Below are positions 1-10,934 of a stretch of 64,000 bases of DNA, piece by piece (positions within the stretch are counted from its first letter, which is position 1; each line of letters opens with the position of its first letter). A model generated the notes under the pieces. That model was given only the letters and a program-made list of their open reading frames with translations. It did not search any database and was not told the DNA's origin. The position numbers and the translations under genes are program-made. The stretch covers positions 62,001 to 126,000 of the forward strand of contig NZ_JAAIKB010000007.1 of assembly GCF_011040385.1 (NCBI RefSeq), read 5' to 3'. Source of the DNA: Falsiroseomonas algicola (GTDB lineage: Bacteria > Pseudomonadota > Alphaproteobacteria > Acetobacterales > Acetobacteraceae).

Positions 1-290
1 TCACCTTGGCGCTGATCGGGGTCATCCTCGTCCAGCGGAGCGAGGGGGGTGGGCTCGGCATCGGCTCCTCCCAGGGCTTGGGCAGCTTCATGACGGGGCG
101 GGGCACCGCCAACCTGCTGACGCGCACCACCGCCATCCTCGGCACCGCCTTCATGGCGCTGGCGCTGGTGCTGGCGATGCTCGGCAAGGGCCAGGCGCCG
201 CGCGGGTCCATCCTGGATGCGGCGCCGCCCGCGGCCACCGCGCCGGCGGTCCCCGCGGCCCCGGCCGTGCCCTCCGTTCCCAACAACTGA
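1..290 (+). CDS. secG: Protein translocase subunit SecG, C-terminal part (start lies before the window)
   Basis: Small inner-membrane subunit of the SecYEG channel. The open frame (first full codon at base 3) enters from outside the window. It shows the conserved end of SecG transmembrane 1 (LIGVILVQRSEGGGLG), the glycine-rich cytoplasmic loop with SQGLGSFMTGRGTANLLTR, then transmembrane 2 (LGTAFMALALVLAMLG). It ends in an Ala/Pro-rich tail typical of alphaproteobacterial SecG. pyrG follows about 100 bp downstream on the same strand. The only uncertainty is the missing start. Confidence 0.93.
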   Translation, partial: TLALIGVILVQRSEGGGLGIGSSQGLGSFMTGRGTANLLTRTTAILGTAFMALALVLAMLGKGQAPRGSILDAAPPAATAPAVPAAPAVPSVPNN

Positions 291-2031
<1,741 letters not shown>

Positions 2032-2044
2032 CGGGGAAGCGGGG

Positions 2045-2209
2045 ATGGACGAGAAGACGCGCCTGAAGCGGCTCGGGATCGGGGCGGGGGTGACCCTGGT
2101 GCTGACGGTCGTGGCGGCGGCCTTCTTCGGCTCCATCGCCGTGCCGCTGGCGCTCGCCGTCGGGTTGGGCGCCACGCTGCTGCTGGGTGGCGGACTCGGC
2201 AGGAAGTAG
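2045..2209 (+). CDS. Small hypothetical membrane protein (54 aa)
   Basis: A short frame starting with ATG 13 bases after the pyrG stop, preceded by a GGGGAAGCGGGG purine-rich stretch. The product begins MDEKTRLKRLGIG, then has two hydrophobic segments (about residues 11-30 and 30-50) and ends GGLGRK. The charged N-terminus plus two short membrane spans suggests a tiny inner-membrane protein, probably cotranscribed with pyrG. I do not recognise a family. Codon use (strong G/C third positions) matches the neighbours. Confidence 0.6.
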   Translation: MDEKTRLKRLGIGAGVTLVLTVVAAAFFGSIAVPLALAVGLGATLLLGGGLGRK

Positions 2210-2262
2210 CGGGCGCGTCGGGCATCAACCCTCCGCTAACGCCGCTCCTCCATGCTGCGGCC

Positions 2263-2568
2263 ATGCGCACCATCAAGGGCCATGGCGAGACCGAGACCTA
2301 CCTGTTCGAGCCCGGCGACCTCGTGCGGCTGCTGAGGCCCGAGACCGGGCCGATCGCCAGCGCGCGGCCCGGCGACTGGGGCGTGGTGATGCGCGTGCAT
2401 CCCTGCGGCGCGCTCGACCTGAAGCTGGCCGGGTATTCCCGGCCCAAGGACGCGTCCATGGCGCGGGCCATGGCGATCCCGCGCGGGCATGTGGAGCCCT
2501 GCGACCGGCAGGGCCTGCCGCTGCGGCGCGGCTTCAACGCGGTGTGGGACACGCGGCCGGCGCGGTGA
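2263..2568 (+). CDS. Hypothetical protein, copy 1 of a tandem paralogous pair
   Basis: A soluble 101-residue protein of unknown function. It aligns along its whole length with the next gene: both carry GD-VRL-R-E-G, then GDWG-V-RV, DL-LAGY-RP, an RA-IP segment, VE-CD and G-P in the same order. No signal peptide or membrane segment is visible. The repeated GDWGVV core and short length suggest a small beta-rich domain, possibly SH3-barrel-like; this is inference from pattern only. The start ATG at 2263 begins MRTIKGHGE. Confidence 0.65.
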   Translation: MRTIKGHGETETYLFEPGDLVRLLRPETGPIASARPGDWGVVMRVHPCGALDLKLAGYSRPKDASMARAMAIPRGHVEPCDRQGLPLRRGFNAVWDTRPAR

Positions 2569-2635
2569 AGGCTGCCCGCGCGCCGCGCGGGGCATGGGTA
2601 ACATCCTGTCAGGAAACGTCGCGTCTGCTGCAGGC

Positions 2636-2944
2636 ATGCAGACCCGCGATTCCCGAGACGCACCGCCCAACCGGCCCATCGCCACCGGCGACTTCGTGCG
2701 CCTGCGAAGGAATGAGCCCGGGGATTTCGTCACCGCCCATGCCGGCGATTGGGGCCTGGTGGAACGGGTCAACCGCAACGCGACGGTGGACCTGATGCTG
2801 GCGGGCTACTGCCGGCCGCGCACCAGCCCGCAGCCCCGCGCCACCTCCATCCCGCTGAGCATCGTGGAGCGCTGCGATGCCTATGGCCGCCCGCCGGCGG
2901 CGACACCCCGTCGACGCGTCTGGGGGAGCGGCGATCCGGCATAG
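2636..2944 (+). CDS. Hypothetical protein, copy 2 of a tandem paralogous pair
   Basis: A 102-residue paralogue of the preceding gene, sharing GDFVRLRRNEPG, GDWGLVERV, DLMLAGYCRPR, a conserved IP-xxx-VERCDAYGRPP end and similar spacing. The ATG at 2636 (MQTRDSRD) was chosen because it aligns with the start of copy 1; an in-frame ATG at 2594 would add 14 residues. Function is unknown. The two copies differ at many positions, so the duplication is not recent. Confidence 0.62.
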   Translation: MQTRDSRDAPPNRPIATGDFVRLRRNEPGDFVTAHAGDWGLVERVNRNATVDLMLAGYCRPRTSPQPRATSIPLSIVERCDAYGRPPAATPRRRVWGSGDPA

Positions 2945-3025
2945 CGCCGGACCAGCGCGGCAAGCCGGTACCGCCGGCGCCGGCGTTCCTGCATCCTGCA
3001 TCGCGAGGCAGGCAGGGGCTTGGCG

Positions 3026-3292
3026 ATGGCGGTGCGATCCGGGGTGGCGCCCAGGCCGAAGGCCTTCCCCCGCATCATGGCGTTCGGCATCGCGACCGCC
3101 CTCCTGATCAACGGCTTCGTCAGGGACGTCTCGCCGCTGCTCCTGGTGGGGTTCATCTCGGCCTGGGTCTGGACCCTGGTCCTGCTCGTGAAGGCCACGC
3201 AGTCGGCGGCGGCGGAGGGGTCCCTCTCCATCGACGGCGATGCCGGTGGCGATTCCGATGGGGGAGGGGATGGCGGCGGCGGCGGCGAATAG
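3026..3292 (+). CDS. Small hypothetical membrane protein with a Gly/Asp-rich tail
   Basis: An 88-residue protein starting MAVRSGVAPRPKAFPRIM. It has two predicted membrane segments (about residues 18-32 and 37-57), then a low-complexity acidic tail of Gly, Asp and Ser ending GGDGGGGGE. A TTG two codons upstream is an alternative start. No family is recognised. It sits alone between the paralogous pair and enolase. Confidence 0.5.
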   Translation: MAVRSGVAPRPKAFPRIMAFGIATALLINGFVRDVSPLLLVGFISAWVWTLVLLVKATQSAAAEGSLSIDGDAGGDSDGGGDGGGGGE

Positions 3293-3341
3293 CGCGGGCG
3301 TCAGCGCGCGCAGGCTTGCCGCGCGCCCCGCACAAGGTTAA

Positions 3342-4652
<1,311 letters not shown>

Positions 4653-4671
4653 AGGGCGAACCGGCGCTGGA

Positions 4672-4715
4672 GTGCGATTGCCTGAGGCGGAATCGCCGAA
4701 AGGCGTGAATCGCAC
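4672..4715. repeat. Compound hairpin downstream of eno
   Basis: Outer arms GTGCGATT (4672-4679) and AATCGCAC (4708-4715) are exact inverted repeats. Inside them GCCT pairs with AGGC, and GGCG pairs with CGCC around a GAAT loop. The layered dyad is too regular for chance and looks like a REP-type or rho-independent-like structure closing the eno transcript. There is no T-run directly after it. Confidence 0.6.
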
Positions 4716-4730
4716 GACAGAACAAAAGGC

Positions 4731-4772
4731 TGGAGCCTGTCAGGCGCTTCCATCTGCGCCTGACGGACTCCA
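4731..4772. repeat. Second strong hairpin between eno and the ftsB-like gene
   Basis: A 17-bp stem with an 8-base loop. The left arm begins TGGAGCCTGTCAGGCGC; the right arm ends CCTGACGGACTCCA, with one mismatch and one G-T pair. It lies 15 bases after the first hairpin and about 90 bases before the next start codon. It could be a terminator, an mRNA-stabilising end or half of a two-hairpin repeat unit. Confidence 0.55.
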
Positions 4773-4860
4773 GGCGGCGTCGGTTAACCTTCTTTCGCTG
4801 GACAGGGGTGCAAACTCCTGTTTTCTTGGCGGCGCGGAGACGGGCGGGGGGCTCGAAGAC

Positions 4861-5223
4861 GTGACGGACGAGTATGGGGCGCCGGACCGGCGCGAGGGCA
4901 TCCTCGCGTCCATCGGTCGGGGGTTGCGGAGCGCCGTGCTGCCGGTGCTGTTCCTGGCGGCCTCGGGCTATTTCATCTGGCATGCCGTGCATGGCGAGCG
5001 CGGGCTGATCGCCAGCGAACAGCGCCTGCAATTGCTGGCCGATGCGCGGGCCGATCTGGATCGCGCGCGGACGGAGCTGGAAGGCTGGGAGCGGCGCGTG
5101 CAGGGCATGCGCGGCGATCGCCTGGATCGCGATCAGCTGGATGAGCGGGCGCGGCAGCTGCTGAACTTCGTCGGCAAGGACGAGCTCGTCATCCCCTACG
5201 GGCCGGAACGCCGCCTGTTCTGA
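4861..5223 (+). CDS. ftsB: Septum formation initiator (FtsB/DivIC-like)
   Basis: A 120-residue bitopic cell-division protein. It has a short cytoplasmic N-terminus, one membrane segment (LPVLFLAASGYFIWHAVHG, about residues 27-45), then a charged coiled coil (SEQRLQLLADARADLDRARTELEGW). The C-terminus ends LVIPYGPERRLF, as in the alphaproteobacterial FtsB/DivIC family. The GTG at 4861 gives the family-typical N-terminal length; longer in-frame extensions run through the hairpin region and are unlikely. The eno-ftsB order is widely conserved in Proteobacteria. Confidence 0.87.
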   Translation: MTDEYGAPDRREGILASIGRGLRSAVLPVLFLAASGYFIWHAVHGERGLIASEQRLQLLADARADLDRARTELEGWERRVQGMRGDRLDRDQLDERARQLLNFVGKDELVIPYGPERRLF

Positions 5224-5227
5224 CCGG

Positions 5228-6271
5228 TCAGGCGGCCGGCGGGTCCGCGGGGCGCCGCGTGCCGGCAAAGCGCCAGCCATTGTCCCGGCCGCGCAGCCGC
5301 TTCACCGCATAGTCCAGCCAGCCGAAGGCGCGCGTGCCCAGGCCGCGCAGCGGCGGGATGGTCAGGTCGCCGCCCGGCCAGGGCAGGAAGGGCGTGCCGC
5401 GGCTCTGCGCCCAGATCGAGATCCGGCAGGCGAATCCCTCGCTGAGGCCGCGGCGATGGAAGCCGCTGGTATCGGCGATGATCAGCGTGTTGGGCTGCGC
5501 CTCCAGCTTGCGCGGCGCCGCATAGCGCAGCCGCGCCAGCTCCTCCTCCGAGATGCGGAGCGAGCCCTCGCCCGTCAGCCGGTCCCGCGCCTCATGCGCC
5601 GTGTAGGAGACGCGGCGTTCCCAGGCGAGGTGACGGCGGTTCGGCAGGTGGCTGCCCGGGATGTAGGTGAAGCCGGCCTCCGCCTGGTTCACGGGCGTCA
5701 GCAGCAGCCAGGACTTCACCGTCGGGAAGAAGGTGTCGGTGTGGTAGTAGCTCTGCACATCCGGCGGGCCCTGCCTGACGCCCGAGAAGATCGTCTGCAC
5801 ATAGAGCCAGGGCAGGCGGCGGAAGCTGCCGATATAGTGGTGCAGGCCGAGGTAGCGCGGCGTCAGCAGTGCCGTGCGCGTGGCCGGCATCTCCCGCATC
5901 GCCAGGGCATCCAGCGGGATCAGCCGCGTCATGGTGTAGCCATCGAGGGATTCGCGCGCCCGCGCATCCCGCGCCATCACCTCCGCGCGCATCGCCTCGA
6001 AGGTCTCGGGCGGCAGGAAGTCGGGGATGACGAGGTAGCCGTCGCGCAGGAAGGCCGCGCGCTGGTCTTCCGGGAGAAGGGCGGCCATGGCGTTGCGCCG
6101 GCATGCCGCCATGCGATGGGCCAGGCGCTTGCGCGCGATGTGCAGGCCGAGGCGATTGAGGCGCGCGCTGCCGATGACGGGATTGTCGCGGAACGCCTTG
6201 TCGCTGCTGGCAACACGCAACGCGTGCCAGGGCAGCAGCAGCCAGCGGAGCATCGCGAGGGGCTGGGACAT
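5228..6271 (-). CDS. Phytanoyl-CoA dioxygenase (PhyH) family protein
   Basis: A predicted Fe(II)/2-oxoglutarate-dependent oxygenase of 347 residues. The HxD iron ligands are visible in SYYHTDTFFP, and the distal His in DTSGFHRRG. An Arg shortly after (CRISIWAQSRG) is suited to bind 2-oxoglutarate. The N-terminal 40 residues are hydrophobic then basic (MLRWLLLPWHALRV), so it may be membrane-associated. The ATG at 6271 was preferred over a start 16 codons upstream that would run into the divergent gene's leader. The substrate is unknown; family members act on phytanoyl-CoA, amino acids and natural products. Confidence 0.8.
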   Translation of the reverse strand: MSQPLAMLRWLLLPWHALRVASSDKAFRDNPVIGSARLNRLGLHIARKRLAHRMAACRRNAMAALLPEDQRAAFLRDGYLVIPDFLPPETFEAMRAEVMARDARARESLDGYTMTRLIPLDALAMREMPATRTALLTPRYLGLHHYIGSFRRLPWLYVQTIFSGVRQGPPDVQSYYHTDTFFPTVKSWLLLTPVNQAEAGFTYIPGSHLPNRRHLAWERRVSYTAHEARDRLTGEGSLRISEEELARLRYAAPRKLEAQPNTLIIADTSGFHRRGLSEGFACRISIWAQSRGTPFLPWPGGDLTIPPLRGLGTRAFGWLDYAVKRLRGRDNGWRFAGTRRPADPPAA

Positions 6272-6390
6272 GAATGAAGTTCCTAGCGCGATGCGCGACG
6301 CGGTTCCAGCCACGCGCAACTCTGCGTAACCGTGCTGGCGCAGCGGCCGAAGGATGGCACGTGTCGAGCCATCCTGAGGGAGACCACCGC

Positions 6391-7560
6391 ATGGCCGCCT
6401 TTCCGCCCCGCCCGCCGGGCTATGACAAGAAGGTCGCGCTGGTGCTGCAGGGCGGCGGTGCGCTCGGCAGCTACCAGGCGGGCGTCTATGAGGCGCTGGC
6501 GCAGTCGGATTACGAGCCCGACTGGGTTGCGGGCATCTCGATCGGCGCCATCAACGCCGCCATCATCGCGGGCAATGCGCCGGAACACCGCGTGGAACGG
6601 CTGCGGCTGTTCTGGGAGACGGTGACGGAGCCGCGCGGCTTCTGGGCCGGCTGGCTGGAAGGGCTCGTGCCGCCGCCGGGCCAGCGGCGCAGCGTGGCGG
6701 CGGCGCAGGCGCTGCTGTTCGGCCAGCCCGGCTTCTTCGCGCCGCAACCCGCCACGGCCTGGTTCGGCGCCATGCCGCCCGTCAGCTACTACGACACGGC
6801 CGCGCTGAAGGGCACGCTGGAATCGCTGGTCGATTTCGACCGGATCAACCACGGCCCCATGCGGCTTTCCGTCGGCGCGGTGAATGTCCGCACCGGCAAC
6901 TTCGCGTATTTCGACAGCGCCACCACGCCCATCCGCGCGGAGCACATCATGGCCAGCGGCGCGCTGCCGCCGGGCTTCGGCGCCGTCGAGATCGATGGCG
7001 AGCATTACTGGGATGGCGGCCTCGTCTCCAACACGCCCCTGCAATACGTGCTGGAGAAGATTCCTCGCCGGTCCCGCCTGACCTTCCAGGTGGATGTCTT
7101 CCATGCCCGCGGCAAGCTGCCCACGACGCTGGAGGAGGTGGCGGAGCGGGAGAAGGATATCCGCTACAGCAGCCGCACCCGCGCGGCGACCGACACGATG
7201 CGCGCGATGCATGACCTGCGGCACAACATCAACGAGCTGTGGGAGAAGCTGCCGCCGGAGCTGCGCGACACGCCGGAGGGCCGCTTCCTCTACAATTTCG
7301 GCTGCGTGACGACGATGGATATCGCGCAGATCATCTATCGCCCCGCGGAGCCGCAGGGGCAGAGCAAGGATTACGAGTTCAGCCGCGGCACCATGCGCGA
7401 ACGCTGGGCGCAGGGCCTGTCCGACGCCACCGCGACGCTGATGGCCTCCCCCTGGCTGGAGCCCATGCCGAAGGAGCTGGGCGCGCGCACCTTCGACGTG
7501 CTGGGGCCGCGTAAGCACCACGCGGTGGCCGAGGCGCCACGCCGCAAAGGCGCCGCGTGA
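6391..7560 (+). CDS. Patatin-like phospholipase with C-terminal DUF3734-type region
   Basis: A 389-residue serine lipase-like protein. The patatin oxyanion motif GGGALGSYQAG is near residues 19-29, the nucleophile motif GISIGA follows, and the catalytic aspartate is in the DGG motif of YWDGGLVSNTP. The C-terminal 130 residues (SSRTRAATDTMRAM onward) match the extra domain of patatin proteins that accompany hydroxybutyrate genes. The ATG at 6391 follows a GAGGGAGA ribosome site. The stop shares a base with the next start, so translation of the patatin/Adc/Adc/BdhA group is coupled. It may release acyl or hydroxyacyl units from lipid or polyester; that role is inferred from context. Confidence 0.87.
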   Translation: MAAFPPRPPGYDKKVALVLQGGGALGSYQAGVYEALAQSDYEPDWVAGISIGAINAAIIAGNAPEHRVERLRLFWETVTEPRGFWAGWLEGLVPPPGQRRSVAAAQALLFGQPGFFAPQPATAWFGAMPPVSYYDTAALKGTLESLVDFDRINHGPMRLSVGAVNVRTGNFAYFDSATTPIRAEHIMASGALPPGFGAVEIDGEHYWDGGLVSNTPLQYVLEKIPRRSRLTFQVDVFHARGKLPTTLEEVAEREKDIRYSSRTRAATDTMRAMHDLRHNINELWEKLPPELRDTPEGRFLYNFGCVTTMDIAQIIYRPAEPQGQSKDYEFSRGTMRERWAQGLSDATATLMASPWLEPMPKELGARTFDVLGPRKHHAVAEAPRRKGAA

Positions 7561-8315
7561 TGGAGGCCGAGGACGTCCTGGCCGACGCCTTCGCCATGCC
7601 GCGCACGAGCCCGTCCTACCCGCGCGGGCCGTATCGCTTCGTCGGGCGGGAATACCTGGTCATCGCCTATCGCACCGATGCCGCGGCGCTGCGCCGGCTG
7701 GTGCCGGAACCGCTGGTGCCGGCGGGGGAGGAGGCGCGCTTGCAGTTCATCCGCATGCCTGACAGCACGGGCCTCGGCGACTACGCGCTGGCCGCGCAGG
7801 TCATCCCGGTGCGGCTGCCGGATGGCACGGAGGCCGGCTATGTCCACGCCATGCTGGTGGACAGCCACACCGCCAATTCCGGCGGGCGGGAGCTGTGGGG
7901 CTTTCCGCAGAAGCTGGCGAAGCCGTCGCTGACGGTGCAGCGGGACACGCTGCTGGGGGCGCTCGACATCGGCCCCGTCGCCGTCGCGCGCGGCAGCATG
8001 GGGTTCAAGCATCGCGCGCTGCCGCCGGCGGATGCGCTGGCGGAGGTCGCGGGGCCTGGGGTCACCCTCAAGATCATCCCGCATGTCGATGGGCGGCCGC
8101 GCATCTGCGAACTCGTTCGCTGGCAGCTGGGCGACGTGACGCTGCGAGGGGCCTGGACCGGGCCGGCCGCGCTGTCGCTGGCGTCCCACGCGCTGGCGCC
8201 ACTGGCGGAACTGCCGGTGCGGGATGTGCTGCGCGGCACGCATGTGGTGGTGGATGCGACGCTGGAGCCCGGCAGCGTGCTGCACGACTATTTGGCGACA
8301 GGAGAGGCGGCATGA
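7560..8315 (+). CDS. Acetoacetate decarboxylase-like protein, copy 1, active-site residues replaced
   Basis: A 251-residue member of the acetoacetate decarboxylase superfamily, alignable end to end with the Clostridium enzyme ([12 protein letters not shown] at the N-terminus, [15 protein letters not shown] and the WTGP segment later). The Schiff-base lysine (Lys115 in Clostridium) is Gln here (residue 117 in [10 protein letters not shown]), although the neighbouring Lys is kept. The position of Clostridium Glu76 is Leu (GDYALAAQ). It therefore should not decarboxylate by the classical mechanism. It overlaps the next gene by 4 bp (ATGA). It may be a partner subunit, another enzyme activity of the superfamily, or decaying. 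The GTG at 7557 is an alternative start. Confidence 0.85.
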   Translation: MEAEDVLADAFAMPRTSPSYPRGPYRFVGREYLVIAYRTDAAALRRLVPEPLVPAGEEARLQFIRMPDSTGLGDYALAAQVIPVRLPDGTEAGYVHAMLVDSHTANSGGRELWGFPQKLAKPSLTVQRDTLLGALDIGPVAVARGSMGFKHRALPPADALAEVAGPGVTLKIIPHVDGRPRICELVRWQLGDVTLRGAWTGPAALSLASHALAPLAELPVRDVLRGTHVVVDATLEPGSVLHDYLATGEAA

Positions 8316-9064
8316 CGCCCGCGGAGATCAGGGCGCGCGCCTTCGCGATGCCGCTGACCAGCCCCTCCTACCCCATGGGGCCGTATCGCTTCGTGAACCG
8401 CGAATACCTCATCATCACCTACCGCACGGACCCCGACGCGCTGCGCCGCGTGGTGCCGAAGCCGCTCCAATTCGATGAGCCGCTGGTGAAGTACGAGTTC
8501 ATCCGCATGCCGGACAGCACCGGCTTCGGCGACTACACCGAAAGCGGCCAGGTGATCCCCGTGCGGCTCGGCGACCAGCATGGCGGCTACGTCCATGCCA
8601 TGTTCCTGGACGACGACCCGCCCATCGCCGGCGGGCGGGAGCTTTGGGGCTTTCCGAAGAAGCTGGCGCAGCCCTCGCTGCGGGTGGAGCGGGATACGCT
8701 GCTCGGCACGCTGGACTATGGGCCGGTGCGCGTCGCGACCGGCAGCATGGGCTACAAGCATCGCGCACTGCCCGCGGCCACGCTGCGCGCCGCGCTGGCG
8801 GAGCCGGGCTTCCTGCTGAAGATCATCCCGCATGTCGATGGCAGCCCGCGCATCTGCGAACTCGTGCGCTACCGCCTCTCCGACATCGTGCTGAAGGGCG
8901 GCTGGACGGGCCCCGCGGCGCTGGAACTGGCGCCGCATGCACTGGCGCCGGTGGCCGACCTGCCGGTGCGGGAGGTCGTCTCCGCCACCCATCTCATCGC
9001 CGACCTCACGCTCGATCTGGGCGAGGTCGTGCATGACTACATCGCCGCGAGGGACACGCCATGA
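8312..9064 (+). CDS. adc: Acetoacetate decarboxylase, copy 2, intact active site
   Basis: A 250-residue protein predicted to convert acetoacetate to acetone and CO2. Unlike copy 1 it keeps the lysine pair (residues 116-117 in LWGFPKKLA), the active-site Glu in DYTESGQ (residue 77) and the Arg in FVNREY (residue 30). It resembles the Clostridium enzyme more closely than copy 1 throughout (EPLV near 56-59, GTLDYG, HILIADLTL-like end). It is coupled to the genes on both sides by ATGA overlaps. The following 3-hydroxybutyrate dehydrogenase would supply acetoacetate. Confidence 0.92.
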   Translation: MTPAEIRARAFAMPLTSPSYPMGPYRFVNREYLIITYRTDPDALRRVVPKPLQFDEPLVKYEFIRMPDSTGFGDYTESGQVIPVRLGDQHGGYVHAMFLDDDPPIAGGRELWGFPKKLAQPSLRVERDTLLGTLDYGPVRVATGSMGYKHRALPAATLRAALAEPGFLLKIIPHVDGSPRICELVRYRLSDIVLKGGWTGPAALELAPHALAPVADLPVREVVSATHLIADLTLDLGEVVHDYIAARDTP

Positions 9065-9840
9065 GCATGCAGGACCAGGTCGCCATCGTGACGGGCGCCG
9101 CCAGCGGCATCGGCCGCGCCATCGCCCATCGCCTGGCGCGGGAGGGCGCGCATGTCGTCATCGCCGACCTCGCCTTGCCGGCCGCCGAGAAGACGGTGGC
9201 GGAATTCGCCGCCGAGGGCCTGGCCGCCACCGCCATCGCCATGGATGTGAGCGACGAACGGCAGGTGGAGGAGGGCATCGCCGCGGTCCTGAGGAAGCTC
9301 GGACGGATCGATGTGCTGGTCAGCAATGCCGGCATCCAGATCGTGCATCCGCTGGAGGATTTCCCGCTGGCGGATTGGCGGCGGATGCTGGCCATCCACC
9401 TGGACGGTGCCTTCCTGACCACGCGGGCCTGCCTGAAGCCCATGTATGCCGCCGGGCGCGGCAGCATCGTCTATATCGGCTCCGTCCATTCGAAGGAGGC
9501 ATCGAAGCTGAAGGCGCCCTATGTCACCGCCAAGCACGGGCTGATCGGCCTGGCCAAGGTGGTGGCGAAGGAAGGCGCGGCGCATGGCGTGCGCGCCAAT
9601 ACCGTCTGCCCCGGCTTCGTCCGCACACCACTCGTCGAGAAGCAGATCCCGGAGCAGGCGAAGGCGCTCGGCATCTCCGAGGAAGCCGTCATCCGCGACG
9701 TGATGCTGAAGGAGACGGTGGATGGCGAGTTCACGACGGTGGAGGACGTGGCGGAGGCCGTGCTGTTCTTCGCCGCCGCGGGCAGCAACGCGATGACGGG
9801 CCAGTCCCTCATCGTCTCCCATGGCTGGTGCATGGAGTGA
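9061..9840 (+). CDS. bdhA: 3-hydroxybutyrate dehydrogenase (SDR family)
   Basis: A 259-residue NAD-dependent short-chain dehydrogenase that oxidises (R)-3-hydroxybutyrate to acetoacetate. It has the cofactor motif TGAASGIG (residues 11-18), NAG (89-91) and the catalytic set Ser141, Tyr154, Lys158 (YVTAK). Features typical of the BDH1-like subgroup are the [15 protein letters not shown] stretch, [16 protein letters not shown] and the [12 protein letters not shown] ending. It is the last gene of the coupled cluster, and its stop codon abuts the stop of the convergent AraC gene with no spacer. Confidence 0.93.
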   Translation: MSMQDQVAIVTGAASGIGRAIAHRLAREGAHVVIADLALPAAEKTVAEFAAEGLAATAIAMDVSDERQVEEGIAAVLRKLGRIDVLVSNAGIQIVHPLEDFPLADWRRMLAIHLDGAFLTTRACLKPMYAAGRGSIVYIGSVHSKEASKLKAPYVTAKHGLIGLAKVVAKEGAAHGVRANTVCPGFVRTPLVEKQIPEQAKALGISEEAVIRDVMLKETVDGEFTTVEDVAEAVLFFAAAGSNAMTGQSLIVSHGWCME

Positions 9841-10737
9841 TCAGCGCCGGCCGCGCCGCCAGACGCCGGGGGTGACGCCCACCGCGCGGCGGAACTGCGT
9901 GGTGAAATGGGCCTGGTCGGCAAAGCCGCAGCGCTGCGCGACCTCCGCCAGCGGCAGGGCGGGATCGGCCAGCAATTCGCGTGCATGGTCGAGCCGCCGC
10001 GCCAGGACATAGGTGCGCGGCGTCTGCCCGGTGGCGAGCTTGAAGGCGCGGCTGAAATGGAAGGCGGAAAGCCCGGCGCTCGCCGCCATCTCCGCCAGGC
10101 CGAAGGGCTCCGCGAGGTTGGCCTGCACCCAGTCCCGCACCCGCGCCAGCCGGGCCGGCGCCAGGCCCTGGGGGAGAGGGGCGGGCGGTGCCTCCGGCCG
10201 TGCCAGGCGCAGCAGCGTCGCCACCAGCGCGATGACCGCGCCATCGGTGAAGAGCCGCGCTGCCGGGCCCTGCTGCGCGGCTTCGGCCCAGATCATGTCA
10301 AGCAACTGGGCGGTGACGGCGGAGCGGAAGGCGGTGTCGTGCAGCGCGCCGAAATCGGGCGCGTCCCGGCCCGTCGCCTCCCGCGCCAGGGTCTCGACCA
10401 TGGCGGGCTGCAGGCTGATGAAGCTCTTGGCGTGGGGCAGGTCATTGGCGAAGAAGGTCGCCACCCCCGGCGGCTTCAGCACCAGGTCGCCGCGCCGAAA
10501 GGGCAGGTCCCGCCGGCCGAGGCCGATATCGAAGCGGAGCCGGCCGCGCGCCGTCTCGTTGATCGCCAGCGTGTAGTCCGGCGTCGGCGGATCCGGGAAT
10601 TCGCCGCCCGGCTGGGCGAAGCGGACCAGCGGCACGGCGGCGGAACCCGCGACGTGCATGGCGCGGAGGAAGGGCGCATAGCCGCCGCGGTGATAGACCT
10701 GGGCCAGGCTGTCCGGTGGCGCGTCGCCGGGCTGCAA
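9841..10737 (-). CDS. AraC-family transcriptional regulator
   Basis: A 298-residue regulator. The N-terminal ~180 residues form a cupin-like sensor region (LPFRRGDLVLKPPG). The C-terminal ~100 residues carry two helix-turn-helix units: LAEMAASAGLSAFHFSRAFKLATGQTP and LAEVAQRCGFADQAHFTTQFRRAVGVTP. A TTG start at 10737 is proposed because GGAGAGG lies just upstream at ribosome-site distance; the first ATG (residue 31) would cut the sensor domain. It is convergent with and abuts the 3-hydroxybutyrate cluster, which it may control; no operator was identified. Confidence 0.82.
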   Translation of the reverse strand: MQPGDAPPDSLAQVYHRGGYAPFLRAMHVAGSAAVPLVRFAQPGGEFPDPPTPDYTLAINETARGRLRFDIGLGRRDLPFRRGDLVLKPPGVATFFANDLPHAKSFISLQPAMVETLAREATGRDAPDFGALHDTAFRSAVTAQLLDMIWAEAAQQGPAARLFTDGAVIALVATLLRLARPEAPPAPLPQGLAPARLARVRDWVQANLAEPFGLAEMAASAGLSAFHFSRAFKLATGQTPRTYVLARRLDHARELLADPALPLAEVAQRCGFADQAHFTTQFRRAVGVTPGVWRRGRR

Positions 10738-10934
10738 ATGGGCCTCTCCATCGCGGCGCGGCCGCCGCCGGGCGCACCCCTCGCGGGTGCAGCATGGCGA
10801 TCCCGGTCCGGCGGCGTCAATGAATACCGGATGACAGCGCCGGACCCGCAAGCCGGCACAAGGGCAGGGCAAGCCGCCACAAGATCGGCCGGCCGGGCTT
10901 CCGCCATGCTCGCCCTGGGTTGGGGAGCAGCGAT

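Noticed and set aside
2489-2944. A longer start for the second paralogue at 2489 or 2594
   Set aside because: The extra residues overlap the preceding gene or do not align with its paralogue; the start at 2636 matches the paralogue's N-terminus.
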